A DNA stretch of 64,000 bases from DASUNQ01 sp035536455 (lineage in GTDB: Bacteria; Acidobacteriota; Thermoanaerobaculia; Multivoradales; UBA5704), in the NCBI GenBank assembly GCA_035536455.1, contig DATLOC010000009.1, positions 1 to 64,000 on the forward strand, in the 5' to 3' direction. Both the position numbers and the translations under genes were made by a program. Under the pieces are notes generated by a model. That model was not told where the DNA came from. It ran no database searches and saw only the letters and a list, made by a program, of their open reading frames with translations. Shown one piece after another: positions 42,640-50,819 of this stretch (position 1 is its first letter; each line of letters starts with the position of its first letter).

Positions 42640-43818
42640 GTGACAGGAGTCGTCCACAAGTTGGCGCGGGGCCTGCCGCTCCTCGTCCTCGCCGCGGCCG
42701 TTGCCGTGCCGGGAGCGGCGGCGGACTCCATCCCGCGCGCCGACAAGACGAGCGCCGCGGAGCTCGGCCTGCGCCCCGGCGAGCGGATCGACGCGGAGCG
42801 GATCCAGGACCTCTACCGCAGCGCCCTGGCGCTGTGGGCCGGCGGCCAGGACGACGCGGCCGCCCAGCGGCTCATGGCGGTGGAGGCCGCGGTGGTGCGC
42901 GAGGGGGACATCGACGCCCGCAAGGGCCTCCTCAAGGCGGAGGAGAAGGTCGTCCAGGAGCTGGCCGCCTCGAGCCTCGAGGTGCTGGTGCCGATGGCCG
43001 TCCTCCACCACGAGGTCTACCGCCGCCACCTCGACCAGGGGGAGCGGCGCCACAAGCTGCTCACCGCCCACGCCCGCGGCATGGCGCGCGACCTGGCGGT
43101 GCTCTACGAGCGGCACGCCGGCAACGACCGGGCGCGGGCGACCGCCGCCCTGCTGCTCAACAGCCTGGCCGGCTACCTCCTCGACGCCTCGCAGCAGCTC
43201 CTGGCCGGGCAGATGTTCACCCTCGCCACGAGCTACGACCCGCGCAGCGTCCCGGCGTACATGGGGCTGGCCGTCATCTACGAGAAGAGCGGCCAGTACG
43301 AGAGCGCGATCGGCAGCCTGCGCGGCGCCCTCGGCGTCGACCCGATGCAGCCCCAGGCGCTCCTCCGCTTGGGCATCAGCCTCCACCGCACCGGCCAGAG
43401 CGACAACGCGGTGCGGGCGCTGCGGCCGCTCACCGGCATGCCGGGCTGGATCGGCGCCCTCGCCGTCGAGGAGCTGGCGCGGGTCCACACCGACGAGAAG
43501 GACCTCGCCGCCGCCGAGTCGGTGCTGCGCGCCGGGCTCGAGCGCTTCCCGAACGAGGGGGCGATCTACCTGCAGCTCGCCGCGCTGCTCGACCGCCAGG
43601 GGAAGGTGGTCGAAGGGCGCGAGCTGATGGGCCGCTTCCTCGCCCTGCCGGCGGCCGAGCGCGGCGACGCGCGGCTGCGCTACAACCAGGACCCCGCGCA
43701 GCTCTGGGAGGCGGTGCGCCGGCAGCTCGTCGAGAGCGCGCGCTCCAGCCTGCCACTGCTGGCGCAGGCGCTCGGCCAGCCGGCGGCACCGGCGGCGGTA
43801 GGAGACACCGGACCGTGA
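42640..43818 (+). CDS. Secreted TPR protein
   Basis: A 392-residue protein starting at GTG 42640, with a signal peptide (about 1-28, ending PGAAAD). From about 60 it is helical. TPR-type pairs are clearest at about 190-330 (AYMGLAVIYEKSGQYESAIGSLRGALGVDP, ALLRLGISLHRTGQSDNAV, IYLQLAALLDRQGKVVEG). It overlaps the VWFA gene by GTGA, so both proteins are made from one message. It may scaffold an envelope complex with the VWFA protein; inferred from context only. Confidence 0.8.
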   Translation: MTGVVHKLARGLPLLVLAAAVAVPGAAADSIPRADKTSAAELGLRPGERIDAERIQDLYRSALALWAGGQDDAAAQRLMAVEAAVVREGDIDARKGLLKAEEKVVQELAASSLEVLVPMAVLHHEVYRRHLDQGERRHKLLTAHARGMARDLAVLYERHAGNDRARATAALLLNSLAGYLLDASQQLLAGQMFTLATSYDPRSVPAYMGLAVIYEKSGQYESAIGSLRGALGVDPMQPQALLRLGISLHRTGQSDNAVRALRPLTGMPGWIGALAVEELARVHTDEKDLAAAESVLRAGLERFPNEGAIYLQLAALLDRQGKVVEGRELMGRFLALPAAERGDARLRYNQDPAQLWEAVRRQLVESARSSLPLLAQALGQPAAPAAVGDTGP

Positions 43819-44996
43819 AGCGCCGCAGCACCCTCGTCCTCCTCCTCGCACTCGCCCCCATCCTCGCCGCCGCCGGCGCCCCGCTGCGGGCGGCCGTGCA
43901 GCCGCGCATCGTGACGCCGACCGCGGCGCAGGCGGTCTTCGGCCCGACCGCGTTCGAGGCCACGGTGCAGGCCAACGAGCCGGTGCAGAAGGTCGAGTTC
44001 TTCCTGAACGGCAAGCGGGTGGCGACCTTCAACGCGCCCCCCTACCGCATGGTCGTCGAGGCCGGCGACGACAACGCCGAGCGCGAGTTCAAGGTCGTCG
44101 CCGTCGGCGCTTCCGGCGCCACCGCCAGCGACGTGGCGCGCACCCTGGCGGTGCAGATCGACGACGAGATGACCCTCGAGCTGCAGCAGCTCTTCGTCAC
44201 CGTCCAGCGCGGCGGCGAGCGGGCGCTCGACCTCGACGGGGACGACTTCACGATCCAGGACAACGGCAAGGAGCAGAAGCTCATCACCTTCGGGCGCGGC
44301 GAGCTGCCGTTCACGGCCGTCCTGCTGGTCGACAGCAGCGAGAGCATGCAGGGGGAGCGGCTGCGCGCCGCGGTGGACGGCGCCGCCGCCTTCGTCGCCG
44401 GCATGAAGCCGCTCGACGAGGCGATGCTCGCCCTCTTCTCCGACCGCCTGCTCGCCACCACGCCCTTCACCCAGGACCCGCAGGTGCTGCGGCAGGCGCT
44501 GGCGCAGGTCACGGCCGGCGGCGGCTCGGCGGTGGCCGACCACATGTACATGGCCTTGAAGCTGCTGGAGTCGCAGCAGGGGCGGCGGGTCGTGGTGCTC
44601 CTCTCCGACGGCGCCGAGGTGCACAGCGCCCTGTCGATGCAGGACGCGCTATGGAAAGCGGGGACCAGCCAGACCCTGGTCTACTGGATCCAGTTCGGCG
44701 CCAAGGTCAAGCGGAAGTCCTTCTCCTCGGCCTGGCGCAACGCCGAAGCCAACGCCGCCGAGTTCGACCTGCTCGAGCGCACGGTGCGCGAGAGCGGCGG
44801 GCGGATCGTGACGATCGACTCGATCGAGGAGCTGCCGGCCGCCTTCGGCGCCATCCTCGCCGAGCTGCGCGAGCAGTACGTCCTCGGCTACTACGCCTCC
44901 GACGCCAAAAACGACGGCCGCTGGCACAAGGTGGCGGTCCGGGTGCGGCGCTCGGGCGTCTCCGTCCGCGTCCGCGACGGCTACTTCGACTTCTAG
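43815..44996 (+). CDS. VWFA-related secreted protein (Acidobacteria-type)
   Basis: A 393-residue protein, GTG start overlapping the upstream stop. It has a signal peptide (about 1-27), an Ig-like beta domain (about 30-115) with VEFFLNGKRVATFNAPPYRM, then FVTVQRGGERALDLDGDDFTIQDNGKEQKLITF, the linker typical of the 'VWFA-related Acidobacterial domain'. The VWA domain (about 170-370) has a MIDAS start DSSESM. Such proteins are exported and numerous in Acidobacteriota genomes, but their roles are unproven. Confidence 0.87.
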   Translation: MKRRSTLVLLLALAPILAAAGAPLRAAVQPRIVTPTAAQAVFGPTAFEATVQANEPVQKVEFFLNGKRVATFNAPPYRMVVEAGDDNAEREFKVVAVGASGATASDVARTLAVQIDDEMTLELQQLFVTVQRGGERALDLDGDDFTIQDNGKEQKLITFGRGELPFTAVLLVDSSESMQGERLRAAVDGAAAFVAGMKPLDEAMLALFSDRLLATTPFTQDPQVLRQALAQVTAGGGSAVADHMYMALKLLESQQGRRVVVLLSDGAEVHSALSMQDALWKAGTSQTLVYWIQFGAKVKRKSFSSAWRNAEANAAEFDLLERTVRESGGRIVTIDSIEELPAAFGAILAELREQYVLGYYASDAKNDGRWHKVAVRVRRSGVSVRVRDGYFDF

Positions 44997-45072
44997 ACCT
45001 GCACTGATCCCTTACGTGAGACGGCGGAGGAGGGCTTCCCTGCCGTGCGGATCGCGGTGCGACCCGCCGCGC

Positions 45073-45219
45073 GTGTTCGCCACCTCGCCGAGGTCGCCGC
45101 CGCGCGCCGTGGCGCCAGGTCGTCCCCGCCGTGGCCGCCGCCTGGCCTTCGCCGAAGGCGAGGTCACGCAGGACGGCGAGTTGGTGGCGAAAGCCACGAT
45201 CGCCTTCGCGCTCCTCTAA
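45073..45219 (+). pseudogene. C-terminal fragment of a hotdog thioesterase gene
   Basis: The last part is about 90 percent identical by eye to the 3' end of the intact thioesterase gene at 47346-47678 (GRRLAFAEGEVTQDGELVAKATIAFALL). Just before it lies CACCTCGCCGAGGTCGCCGC, matching the gene's middle, with about 80 bp deleted between the two blocks. It has the opposite orientation to the intact copy. No start codon remains. Positions 44997-45072 show nothing else. Confidence 0.75.
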
Positions 45220-45245
45220 GAGCTAGTCTGGTAGGAGATGCCTCG

Positions 45246-45941
45246 ATGACCACAAGTCCTCGCCGGAGTTCTTCACGCACCTTGTCAAAGAGAATAGCCC
45301 TGCCAGAGTTTCGCGTGGGAGACGTGTTCCCCCGCAGCGACAAGATGACCGCCCTCATGCGGTTCGTCGTCACGACACGGCCGCTGATCAGCGTGGCCCG
45401 AGCCAACCAGTACTTGCCTGCAGATCTGCTCACCAAGACCGTCGACGCCGAGCAACTCATGCTGGGGTCGATCGCCGACGCCAAGGAAGCCCTCGACGCG
45501 TTTCGCGAGGCGGACCAACTGCGCTGCTTCGCCGGCCTGCAGAAGGTAGCCGACGCGGAGCTTAAAGCGCGCCTACGGCGACTCCGCCTCCACAGCAACC
45601 CCCATAATCCGAGGTCGCTCTACAAGAAAGTCATTCTGTGGGCGCGTCACAACGCCGGTGGGCACTGGAGCCTCAAGCTCGTTGGTAAGGCACTGGAAGA
45701 GTTCAAGGACAAGAGCGTGCCGGCGTGGGTAGGAGAAGGGGAAAGAGTCATCGACGGCTACATCCCACTTGCCCACGACATCGTTCGCAAGATCTCCAAG
45801 ATCTGGGATCGACCCAAGGCTGAGAAACAACGGCTCTCGTCCAGGATCGCGCAGATCCAGGGCGACCTCTTCCACGTCGCCGACGCCGCATGCGCCTTTT
45901 CCATCGGCCAGACACGGCGCAAGAAAGCCGCCGTCAAATGA
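45246..45941 (+). CDS. Hypothetical protein, 231 aa, less GC-rich
   Basis: A 231-residue soluble, basic protein of unknown family, with ATG 45246 behind TAGGAGA. It is largely helical and has no membrane segment. Base composition is clearly less GC-rich than its surroundings, and it lies between two fragments of a broken thioesterase gene, so it probably arrived by transfer. Features such as SNPHNPRSLYKKVILWARHNAGGHWSLK (about 120-150) are distinctive but unplaced. Confidence 0.6.
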   Translation: MTTSPRRSSSRTLSKRIALPEFRVGDVFPRSDKMTALMRFVVTTRPLISVARANQYLPADLLTKTVDAEQLMLGSIADAKEALDAFREADQLRCFAGLQKVADAELKARLRRLRLHSNPHNPRSLYKKVILWARHNAGGHWSLKLVGKALEEFKDKSVPAWVGEGERVIDGYIPLAHDIVRKISKIWDRPKAEKQRLSSRIAQIQGDLFHVADAACAFSIGQTRRKKAAVK

Positions 45942-46608
45942 CCAGCCCCGGCCGACCGGCCGGGCCCGAAGTCAACTCTGCTGCTTCAGCTTGGGCTTCT
46001 TCGGAGCCCGGCGGGTTTCCGCTGCCCGGAAGCGGCGATGGAAACCGAGCAGCAGGCTGCGCCGGTGCCGGTCCTCCGGCACGTGGGCGATCCCCACAAC
46101 TACCGTACCCGGCCGGAGAGGGAGGCGATGGCCCGGTCCTTGAGCTCGATCGCGCGAGACGGCGTCGCCCGGGGTGCGCAAATCCTCCCCACGGTGCGTG
46201 GGCGAATTCCCGCGGTCAAGGGCCTGCTCGTCTGGAGGGGTGGCGGAGGGTTCCCCGCCTGGTCCTCCGTGCCTCCATGCCGCGTGGCCGGCCCGGATGG
46301 CCCCAGGGCGTTTTCCCTTTGAGCTCCAAGCCGTGGCCCGCGCCTCCCTGAATCTCCGGTCATCCCGCCCGCGCGCCTCGCGCGCCACTTGGTCGGTGAC
46401 GATCAGCGTGCCGGGCGCGCCGGCGTCGAGTAGCGCGCTGCCGTCCTCGCCGGGGGCCGAGCCCGAGGGCGTCGTTGAGGCCTTGCATTCTGGCAGCACA
46501 AAGGAGCGGCGCGCGAGGCGGCCGGCCGGTTGACTGTCTTTCTCGGGTCACGCTCGGTTGGTGGCGCCGGGAGCGGTCTCCAAGAACTTCCGGGGGATAG
46601 CGGGACGT
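45942..46608. other. Degraded intergenic stretch with gene remnants
   Basis: 667 bp with no intact gene that I can support. The only recognisable item is the thioesterase N-terminal remnant at 46414-46488 on the minus strand. Open frames here on both strands lack ribosome sites or family features. The composition returns to high GC from about 45950. Confidence 0.5.
46414..46488 (-). pseudogene. N-terminal fragment of a hotdog thioesterase gene
   Basis: Read on the minus strand from ATG 46488, the fragment starts LNDALGLGP and, after a one-base shift, continues PGEDGSALLDAGA. The intact gene at 47346-47678 reads FNTALGLAPGEDGSVVLDAGA at the same place. Similarity stops at about 46414. Together with the C-terminal fragment at 45073-45219 on the plus strand, it looks like one duplicated copy broken by insertion and inversion. 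Confidence 0.65.
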
Positions 46609-47022
46609 CTACTCCTCGGACCGGGCTAGCTCGTCGACGAACTCCCGAGGAGACACGACCCGAAAGGCAGAGGTCAACGAAAGCGGGTAGTGCTTCAGGT
46701 TCCCCGTCACTAGGTGAGAAGCTCGGCCAGCGACGGCAACTTCCATGAACATGGCGTCGTCCGAGTCCGGCAGCGTTAGTGCCAAGGGCCGCGCCAGCAC
46801 GTCCACGCCGCCACTCTGGATCTGCTGCAAGAAGACCTCCACGAGTCGCCGCTCGAAGCGGAACTTCGGCCGCAGGAGAACCTGCCGGTATTCGGTCAGG
46901 ATCCTGGCGTCGTAGCACAGGTCCAGATTGCCGACGGCGACGAGGCGAACGATCTGGCCAGAGGGACCGAAAGCGTTGAGCAGCCCGGACACGACCACGT
47001 TCGTGTTCAGGACGATCGGCAT
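46609..47022 (-). CDS. PIN-domain toxin, first catalytic Asp replaced by Asn
   Basis: A 137-residue PIN-fold protein. Family signatures are IVLNTNVVVSGLL (3-15), ARILTEYRQVLLRPKF (about 39-54), LPDSDDAMFMEVA (about 86-98) and LVTGNLKHYP (about 105-114). PIN toxins are Mg-dependent RNases with 3-4 acidic residues in the active site. The first of these, normally Asp in VLDTN, is Asn here, which should weaken or abolish catalysis. Encoded 14 nt after a Phd-like antitoxin gene, the usual antitoxin-first order. Confidence 0.85.
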   Translation of the reverse strand: MPIVLNTNVVVSGLLNAFGPSGQIVRLVAVGNLDLCYDARILTEYRQVLLRPKFRFERRLVEVFLQQIQSGGVDVLARPLALTLPDSDDAMFMEVAVAGRASHLVTGNLKHYPLSLTSAFRVVSPREFVDELARSEE

Positions 47023-47036
47023 GCCGGGCTGGGGTG

Positions 47037-47318
47037 TCAGCGCGTGCGGCGCGCGGCTTGGATCTCCTCGTCGATCTCCTCAGGGGAGATCACCGCGAGG
47101 CCCCGCTCGGAGGAGAGGCGCTGTAGCTCCGTGACGGCCGCGAGGGCCCGTGCCCGGCGTAGGGCCGCGAGGGTTTCCGCCAGCTGTTCCTCCCGCACGG
47201 GAGCCAGGACTGCTACCGGACGGCCATCGACGGTGACCACCCATTCCTCTTCGGGCACGAGATCGCGGAGGGCACGCTCCGGTTCCCGCTGCAGCTCCTC
47301 GAGAGTAAGAAACTTCAT
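47037..47318 (-). CDS. Phd/YefM-like antitoxin
   Basis: A 93-residue protein. The N-terminus MKFLTLEELQREPERALRDL..EEEWVVTVDGRPVAVLAPV (about 1-42) is the DNA-binding and dimer region of the Phd/YefM family. The acidic, helical tail (about 43-93) would wrap the toxin. Such antitoxins repress their own operon and neutralise the PIN RNase encoded next. ATG 47318 gives the standard length. Confidence 0.82.
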   Translation of the reverse strand: MKFLTLEELQREPERALRDLVPEEEWVVTVDGRPVAVLAPVREEQLAETLAALRRARALAAVTELQRLSSERGLAVISPEEIDEEIQAARRTR

Positions 47319-47345
47319 CGCGGGAACGCTAGCACAACGGACCAG

Positions 47346-47678
47346 CTAGCCCAGTAGCGCGAAGGTGATCGTTGCCTTCGCCACCAGCTCGCCTTCCTGC
47401 GTGACCTCGCCTTCGGCGAAGGCCAGGCGGCGGCCGCGGCGGAGGACCCGGCCGCGGCCGACGAGGCGGCCGGGGCGGGCGCGGGAGAGGAGCTGCACGC
47501 TGACCGCGGCGGGGACCACAGGGGCACCCACGGCGCGCGCGGCGGCGACCTCGGCGAGGGTGGCGAGGACCGCGAAGTGCACCGTGTCGGGCGCCACCTC
47601 GTGCGCGGCGCCGGCGTCGAGCACGACGCTCCCGTCCTCGCCGGGCGCGAGGCCGAGGGCGGTGTTGAAGTCGGTCAC
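47346..47678 (-). CDS. Small hotdog-fold thioesterase-like protein
   Basis: A 110-residue single hotdog domain. VHFAVLATLAEVAAARAV (about 33-50) is the central helix, and strands VSVQLLSRARPGRLVGRGRVLRRGRRLAFAEGEVTQEGELVAKATITFALL follow, as in PaaI-type acyl-CoA thioesterases and relatives. It is divergent from the nucleoside transporter gene with 61 nt between starts. Two broken relatives of this gene lie within 2.3 kb. The substrate is unknown. Confidence 0.75.
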   Translation of the reverse strand: MTDFNTALGLAPGEDGSVVLDAGAAHEVAPDTVHFAVLATLAEVAAARAVGAPVVPAAVSVQLLSRARPGRLVGRGRVLRRGRRLAFAEGEVTQEGELVAKATITFALLG

Positions 47679-47739
47679 TCCCGGAGTATAGCCTCGCGCC
47701 CGCGCTCAGCCCCGACACGTCCGGCGCACGGAGGCGGCC

Positions 47740-48945
47740 TTGCGATTCATCTCCCTCTTCGGGATGTTGGTCATGCTCCTGCTCGCCTGGTCGATGTCGA
47801 ACAACAAGCGCATCATCCCCTGGCGGGCCGTGATCACCGGCACCCTCCTCCAGCTCCTCTTCGCCGTCATCATCCTGAAGACCCCGGCCGGCGAGGCCTT
47901 CTTCGCCTGGCTCTCCGGCGCGGTGACGGTCTTCCTCGACTTCTCCGACGCCGGCGCCCGCTTCATGTTCGGCGACGGCTTCGGCGAGCACTTCTTCGCC
48001 TTCAAGGTGCTGCCGACGATCATCTTCTTCTCCAGCGTCATCACCGTCCTCTACTACGTCGGCGTCATCCAGTTCATCGTCCGCGTCTTCGCCTGGGTCA
48101 TGGTGCGGGTGATGGGCACGTCCGGGGCCGAGTCGCTGGCCTCGGCGGTCAACGTCTTCGTCGGCCAGACGGAGGCGCCGCTGCTGATCAAGCCGTACGT
48201 GCCGTTCCTCACCCAGTCCGAGCTGATGGCGGTGATGACCGGCGGCTTCTCCAACCTGGCCGGCGGCGTGCTCGCCGCCTACGTCGGCATGGGGGTGGAC
48301 GCCGGGCACCTCATCGCCTCCAGCGTCATGTCCGCGCCGGCGAGCCTGCTGATGGCGAAGCTCGCCTTCCCCGAGATCGAGGAGAGCCGCACCAAGGGGC
48401 AAGTCACGCTGGAGCCCGAGCGCCCGTGGTCGAACGTCCTCGACGCCGCCGCCGACGGCGCCACGGACGGCATGAAGCTGGCCCTCAACGTCGCCGCGAT
48501 GCTCATCGCCTTCATCGGCCTGGTGGCGCTGACCAACGCCCTGCTGGTGTGGGCCGGCGGGCTCTTCGGCTACCCCGAGCTGACGCTCGAGCTGATCCTG
48601 GGCGTCCTCTTCCAGCCGCTCGCCTGGGTGATGGGGGTGCCGTGGCGCGAGGCCGCGGACGTCGGGTCGCTGCTCGGCATCAAGACCGTGGTCAACGAGT
48701 TCGTGGGCTACATCCGGCTGCAGGAGATGGTCGCCGCGGGCGAGCTCTCCGACCGCTCGCGCATCATCGCCACCTACGCCCTTTGCGGCTTCTCCAACTT
48801 CTCCTCGATCGCCATCCAGATCGGCGGCATCGGCGCCCTCGCCCCGGAGCGGAAGTCGGACCTCGCCCGCCTCGGGCTGCGCGCCATGATCGCCGGCTCC
48901 CTCGCCACCTTCCAGACCGCCACGATCGCCGGGATGCTGCTGTGA
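47740..48945 (+). CDS. NupC-type concentrative nucleoside transporter
   Basis: A 401-residue inner-membrane protein with about nine to ten hydrophobic helices, starting at TTG 47740. Diagnostic segments are FVGQTEAPLLIKPYV (about 143-157), LMAVMTGGFSNLAGGVLAAYV, VGSLLGIKTVVNEFVGY and ALCGFSNFSSIAIQIGGIGALAP (about 344-366) of the CNT family. These carriers take up nucleosides with Na+ or H+. The stop overlaps the S9 peptidase start (GTGA). Purine salvage may continue with hpt at 61286-61834. Confidence 0.93.
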   Translation: MRFISLFGMLVMLLLAWSMSNNKRIIPWRAVITGTLLQLLFAVIILKTPAGEAFFAWLSGAVTVFLDFSDAGARFMFGDGFGEHFFAFKVLPTIIFFSSVITVLYYVGVIQFIVRVFAWVMVRVMGTSGAESLASAVNVFVGQTEAPLLIKPYVPFLTQSELMAVMTGGFSNLAGGVLAAYVGMGVDAGHLIASSVMSAPASLLMAKLAFPEIEESRTKGQVTLEPERPWSNVLDAAADGATDGMKLALNVAAMLIAFIGLVALTNALLVWAGGLFGYPELTLELILGVLFQPLAWVMGVPWREAADVGSLLGIKTVVNEFVGYIRLQEMVAAGELSDRSRIIATYALCGFSNFSSIAIQIGGIGALAPERKSDLARLGLRAMIAGSLATFQTATIAGMLL

Positions 48946-50819
48946 GGAGGCTCCTCCTCCTCGCCCTGGGTCTCCTGCTTGCCGCGCCGCCGGCGGGCGC
49001 GGCGGCGGCCGACGACCTCGAGGCCGCGGTGGCGCGGATGACCAAGATCGGCTCCTGCTTCTCCCCCAGCTTCTCGCCGGACGGCACGGAGATCGCCTTC
49101 GTCTCGACCCTCTCCGGGCTGCCGCAGGTCTGGGTGGTGCCGGCCGCCGGCGGCTGGCCGCGGCAGGTGACCGCCTTCGACGACCCGGTGGGGGAGGTCG
49201 CCTGGTCGCCCGACAGTGCCTGGCTGGCGCTCACCGTGGCGCCCGGCGGCGGGCTCAACACGCAGATCTACCTGGTGCGCCCCGACGGCCGCGACCCGGT
49301 GCGCCTGACCGACGGCGGCAAGGAGAACAACTGGCTGGGCCCCTGGAGCGACGACGGCCGCCGGCTCGGCTTCTCCTCGAACCGCGGCGGCGCGGCGTCG
49401 ATGGACAGCTACCTCTACGACCTCGAGCGCCGGGAGGCGCGGCTGGCGGCCAGGAACCCCGGGGTCGGCACCTTCTCCGACCTGAGCCGCGACGGCCGCC
49501 GCGCCGTCGTCGGCCGGGTCGTCAGCCGCAGCGACAGCGACCTCGTGCTGCTCGACCTCGCGACCGGCGCCGAGACGCTGCTGACCCCGCACGCGCCGCC
49601 GGGCAACTTCTTCGGCGGCTTCTTCGCGCCGGACGGCGGCGCGGTCTACCTGGGCGCCGACCAGGACCGCGACCTCGTCGCCTTCGCCCGCGTGCGTCTC
49701 GGGCCGGACGGCGCGGCGAGCCCGCTGGAGGTGCTGGCGGCACGAGACGAGGCCCCCCTCGGGGGCCTCGCGGTCAGCCGCGACGGCGCCACCGCGGCGC
49801 TCCTCTGGAACGTCGGCGGGCGCAACGAGCTGGCCTTCCTCGACCTCGCGAGCGGCCGCGTTACCCCCGGCCCGGCGCTGCCGGCCGACATCGTCGGCGG
49901 CCTCACCTTCTCGCGCGACGGCAAGCTCCTCGCCTTCAACCTCTCGGGCTCGACCCGCCCGTCCGACGTCTGGGTGCTGGAGCGCGCCAGCGGCCGCCTC
50001 ACCCAGGTCACCTTCAGCCCGCACGCCGGCGTCGATCTCGACGCCCTGGTGCGCCCCGAGCTGGTGCGTTTCCCGGCCAAGGACGGCCTCGAGCTCTCGG
50101 GCTGGCTCTACCGCCCGCCCAGCGCCGCCGGCACGCGCCCCTACGTCCTCTCCTTCCACGGCGGCCCCGAGGCGCAGGAGCGGCCGTCGTTCCGCGCCGA
50201 CTACCAGGCCCTCCTGGCGCGCGGCATCGGCGTCTTCGCCCCCAACGTGCGCGGCTCCTTCGGCTTCGGCAAGCGCTTCGTCAACCTGGACAACGGGCCG
50301 CTGCGGGTGGGGGCGGTGGAGGACATCCGGGCCGCCGCCGACTGGCTGGTGGCGAGCGGGGCGGCCGCGCCCGGCAAGCTCGGCATCATGGGCGGCTCCT
50401 ACGGCGGCTACATGACGATGGCGGGCCTGACCGCCTACCCCGACCTCTTTGCCGCCGGCGCCAACCTCTACGGGGTGGTCAACTTCGAGACCTTTTTCCA
50501 GCATACCGAGGGGTGGATGGCGGCGATCTCGACCGTCGAGTACGGCGATCCGAAGACCCAGGGCGCCATGCTGCGCGACCTCTCGCCGATCCACCGGGTG
50601 GACCGGGTGAAGGCGCCGACGATCGTCCTCCACGGCGCCAACGACACCAACGTCCCGGTGGTCGAGGCCGAGCAAGTGGTCGCGAGCCTGAAGGGCCGCG
50701 GGGTGCCGGTCGAGTACGTCCTCTTCCCCGACGAGGGGCACGGCTTTCGCAAGCTCCCGAACCGGATGCGCGCCAACGTTGCGATCGTGCGCTGGTTCGA
50801 GGAGCACCTGACGAAGTGA
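48942..50819 (+). CDS. Secreted S9 family prolyl-oligopeptidase-like peptidase
   Basis: A 625-residue serine peptidase. A signal peptide (about 1-22) is followed by a WD40-like propeller (about 35-340, repeats such as SFSPDGTEIAFVS and WSPDSAWLAL) and an alpha/beta-hydrolase domain. The catalytic triad is Ser in GGSYGGYM (about 485), Asp in HGANDTNVP (about 567) and His in DEGHGF (about 599). It probably hydrolyses peptides in the periplasm. GTGA overlaps at both ends tie it to the transporter and dacB-like genes in one operon. Confidence 0.92.
   Translation: MRRLLLLALGLLLAAPPAGAAAADDLEAAVARMTKIGSCFSPSFSPDGTEIAFVSTLSGLPQVWVVPAAGGWPRQVTAFDDPVGEVAWSPDSAWLALTVAPGGGLNTQIYLVRPDGRDPVRLTDGGKENNWLGPWSDDGRRLGFSSNRGGAASMDSYLYDLERREARLAARNPGVGTFSDLSRDGRRAVVGRVVSRSDSDLVLLDLATGAETLLTPHAPPGNFFGGFFAPDGGAVYLGADQDRDLVAFARVRLGPDGAASPLEVLAARDEAPLGGLAVSRDGATAALLWNVGGRNELAFLDLASGRVTPGPALPADIVGGLTFSRDGKLLAFNLSGSTRPSDVWVLERASGRLTQVTFSPHAGVDLDALVRPELVRFPAKDGLELSGWLYRPPSAAGTRPYVLSFHGGPEAQERPSFRADYQALLARGIGVFAPNVRGSFGFGKRFVNLDNGPLRVGAVEDIRAAADWLVASGAAAPGKLGIMGGSYGGYMTMAGLTAYPDLFAAGANLYGVVNFETFFQHTEGWMAAISTVEYGDPKTQGAMLRDLSPIHRVDRVKAPTIVLHGANDTNVPVVEAEQVVASLKGRGVPVEYVLFPDEGHGFRKLPNRMRANVAIVRWFEEHLTK

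Noticed and set aside
45972..46499. 175-residue minus-strand gene
   Set aside because: Only the first part resembles anything, and that is a frameshifted thioesterase remnant; the rest is unsupported.
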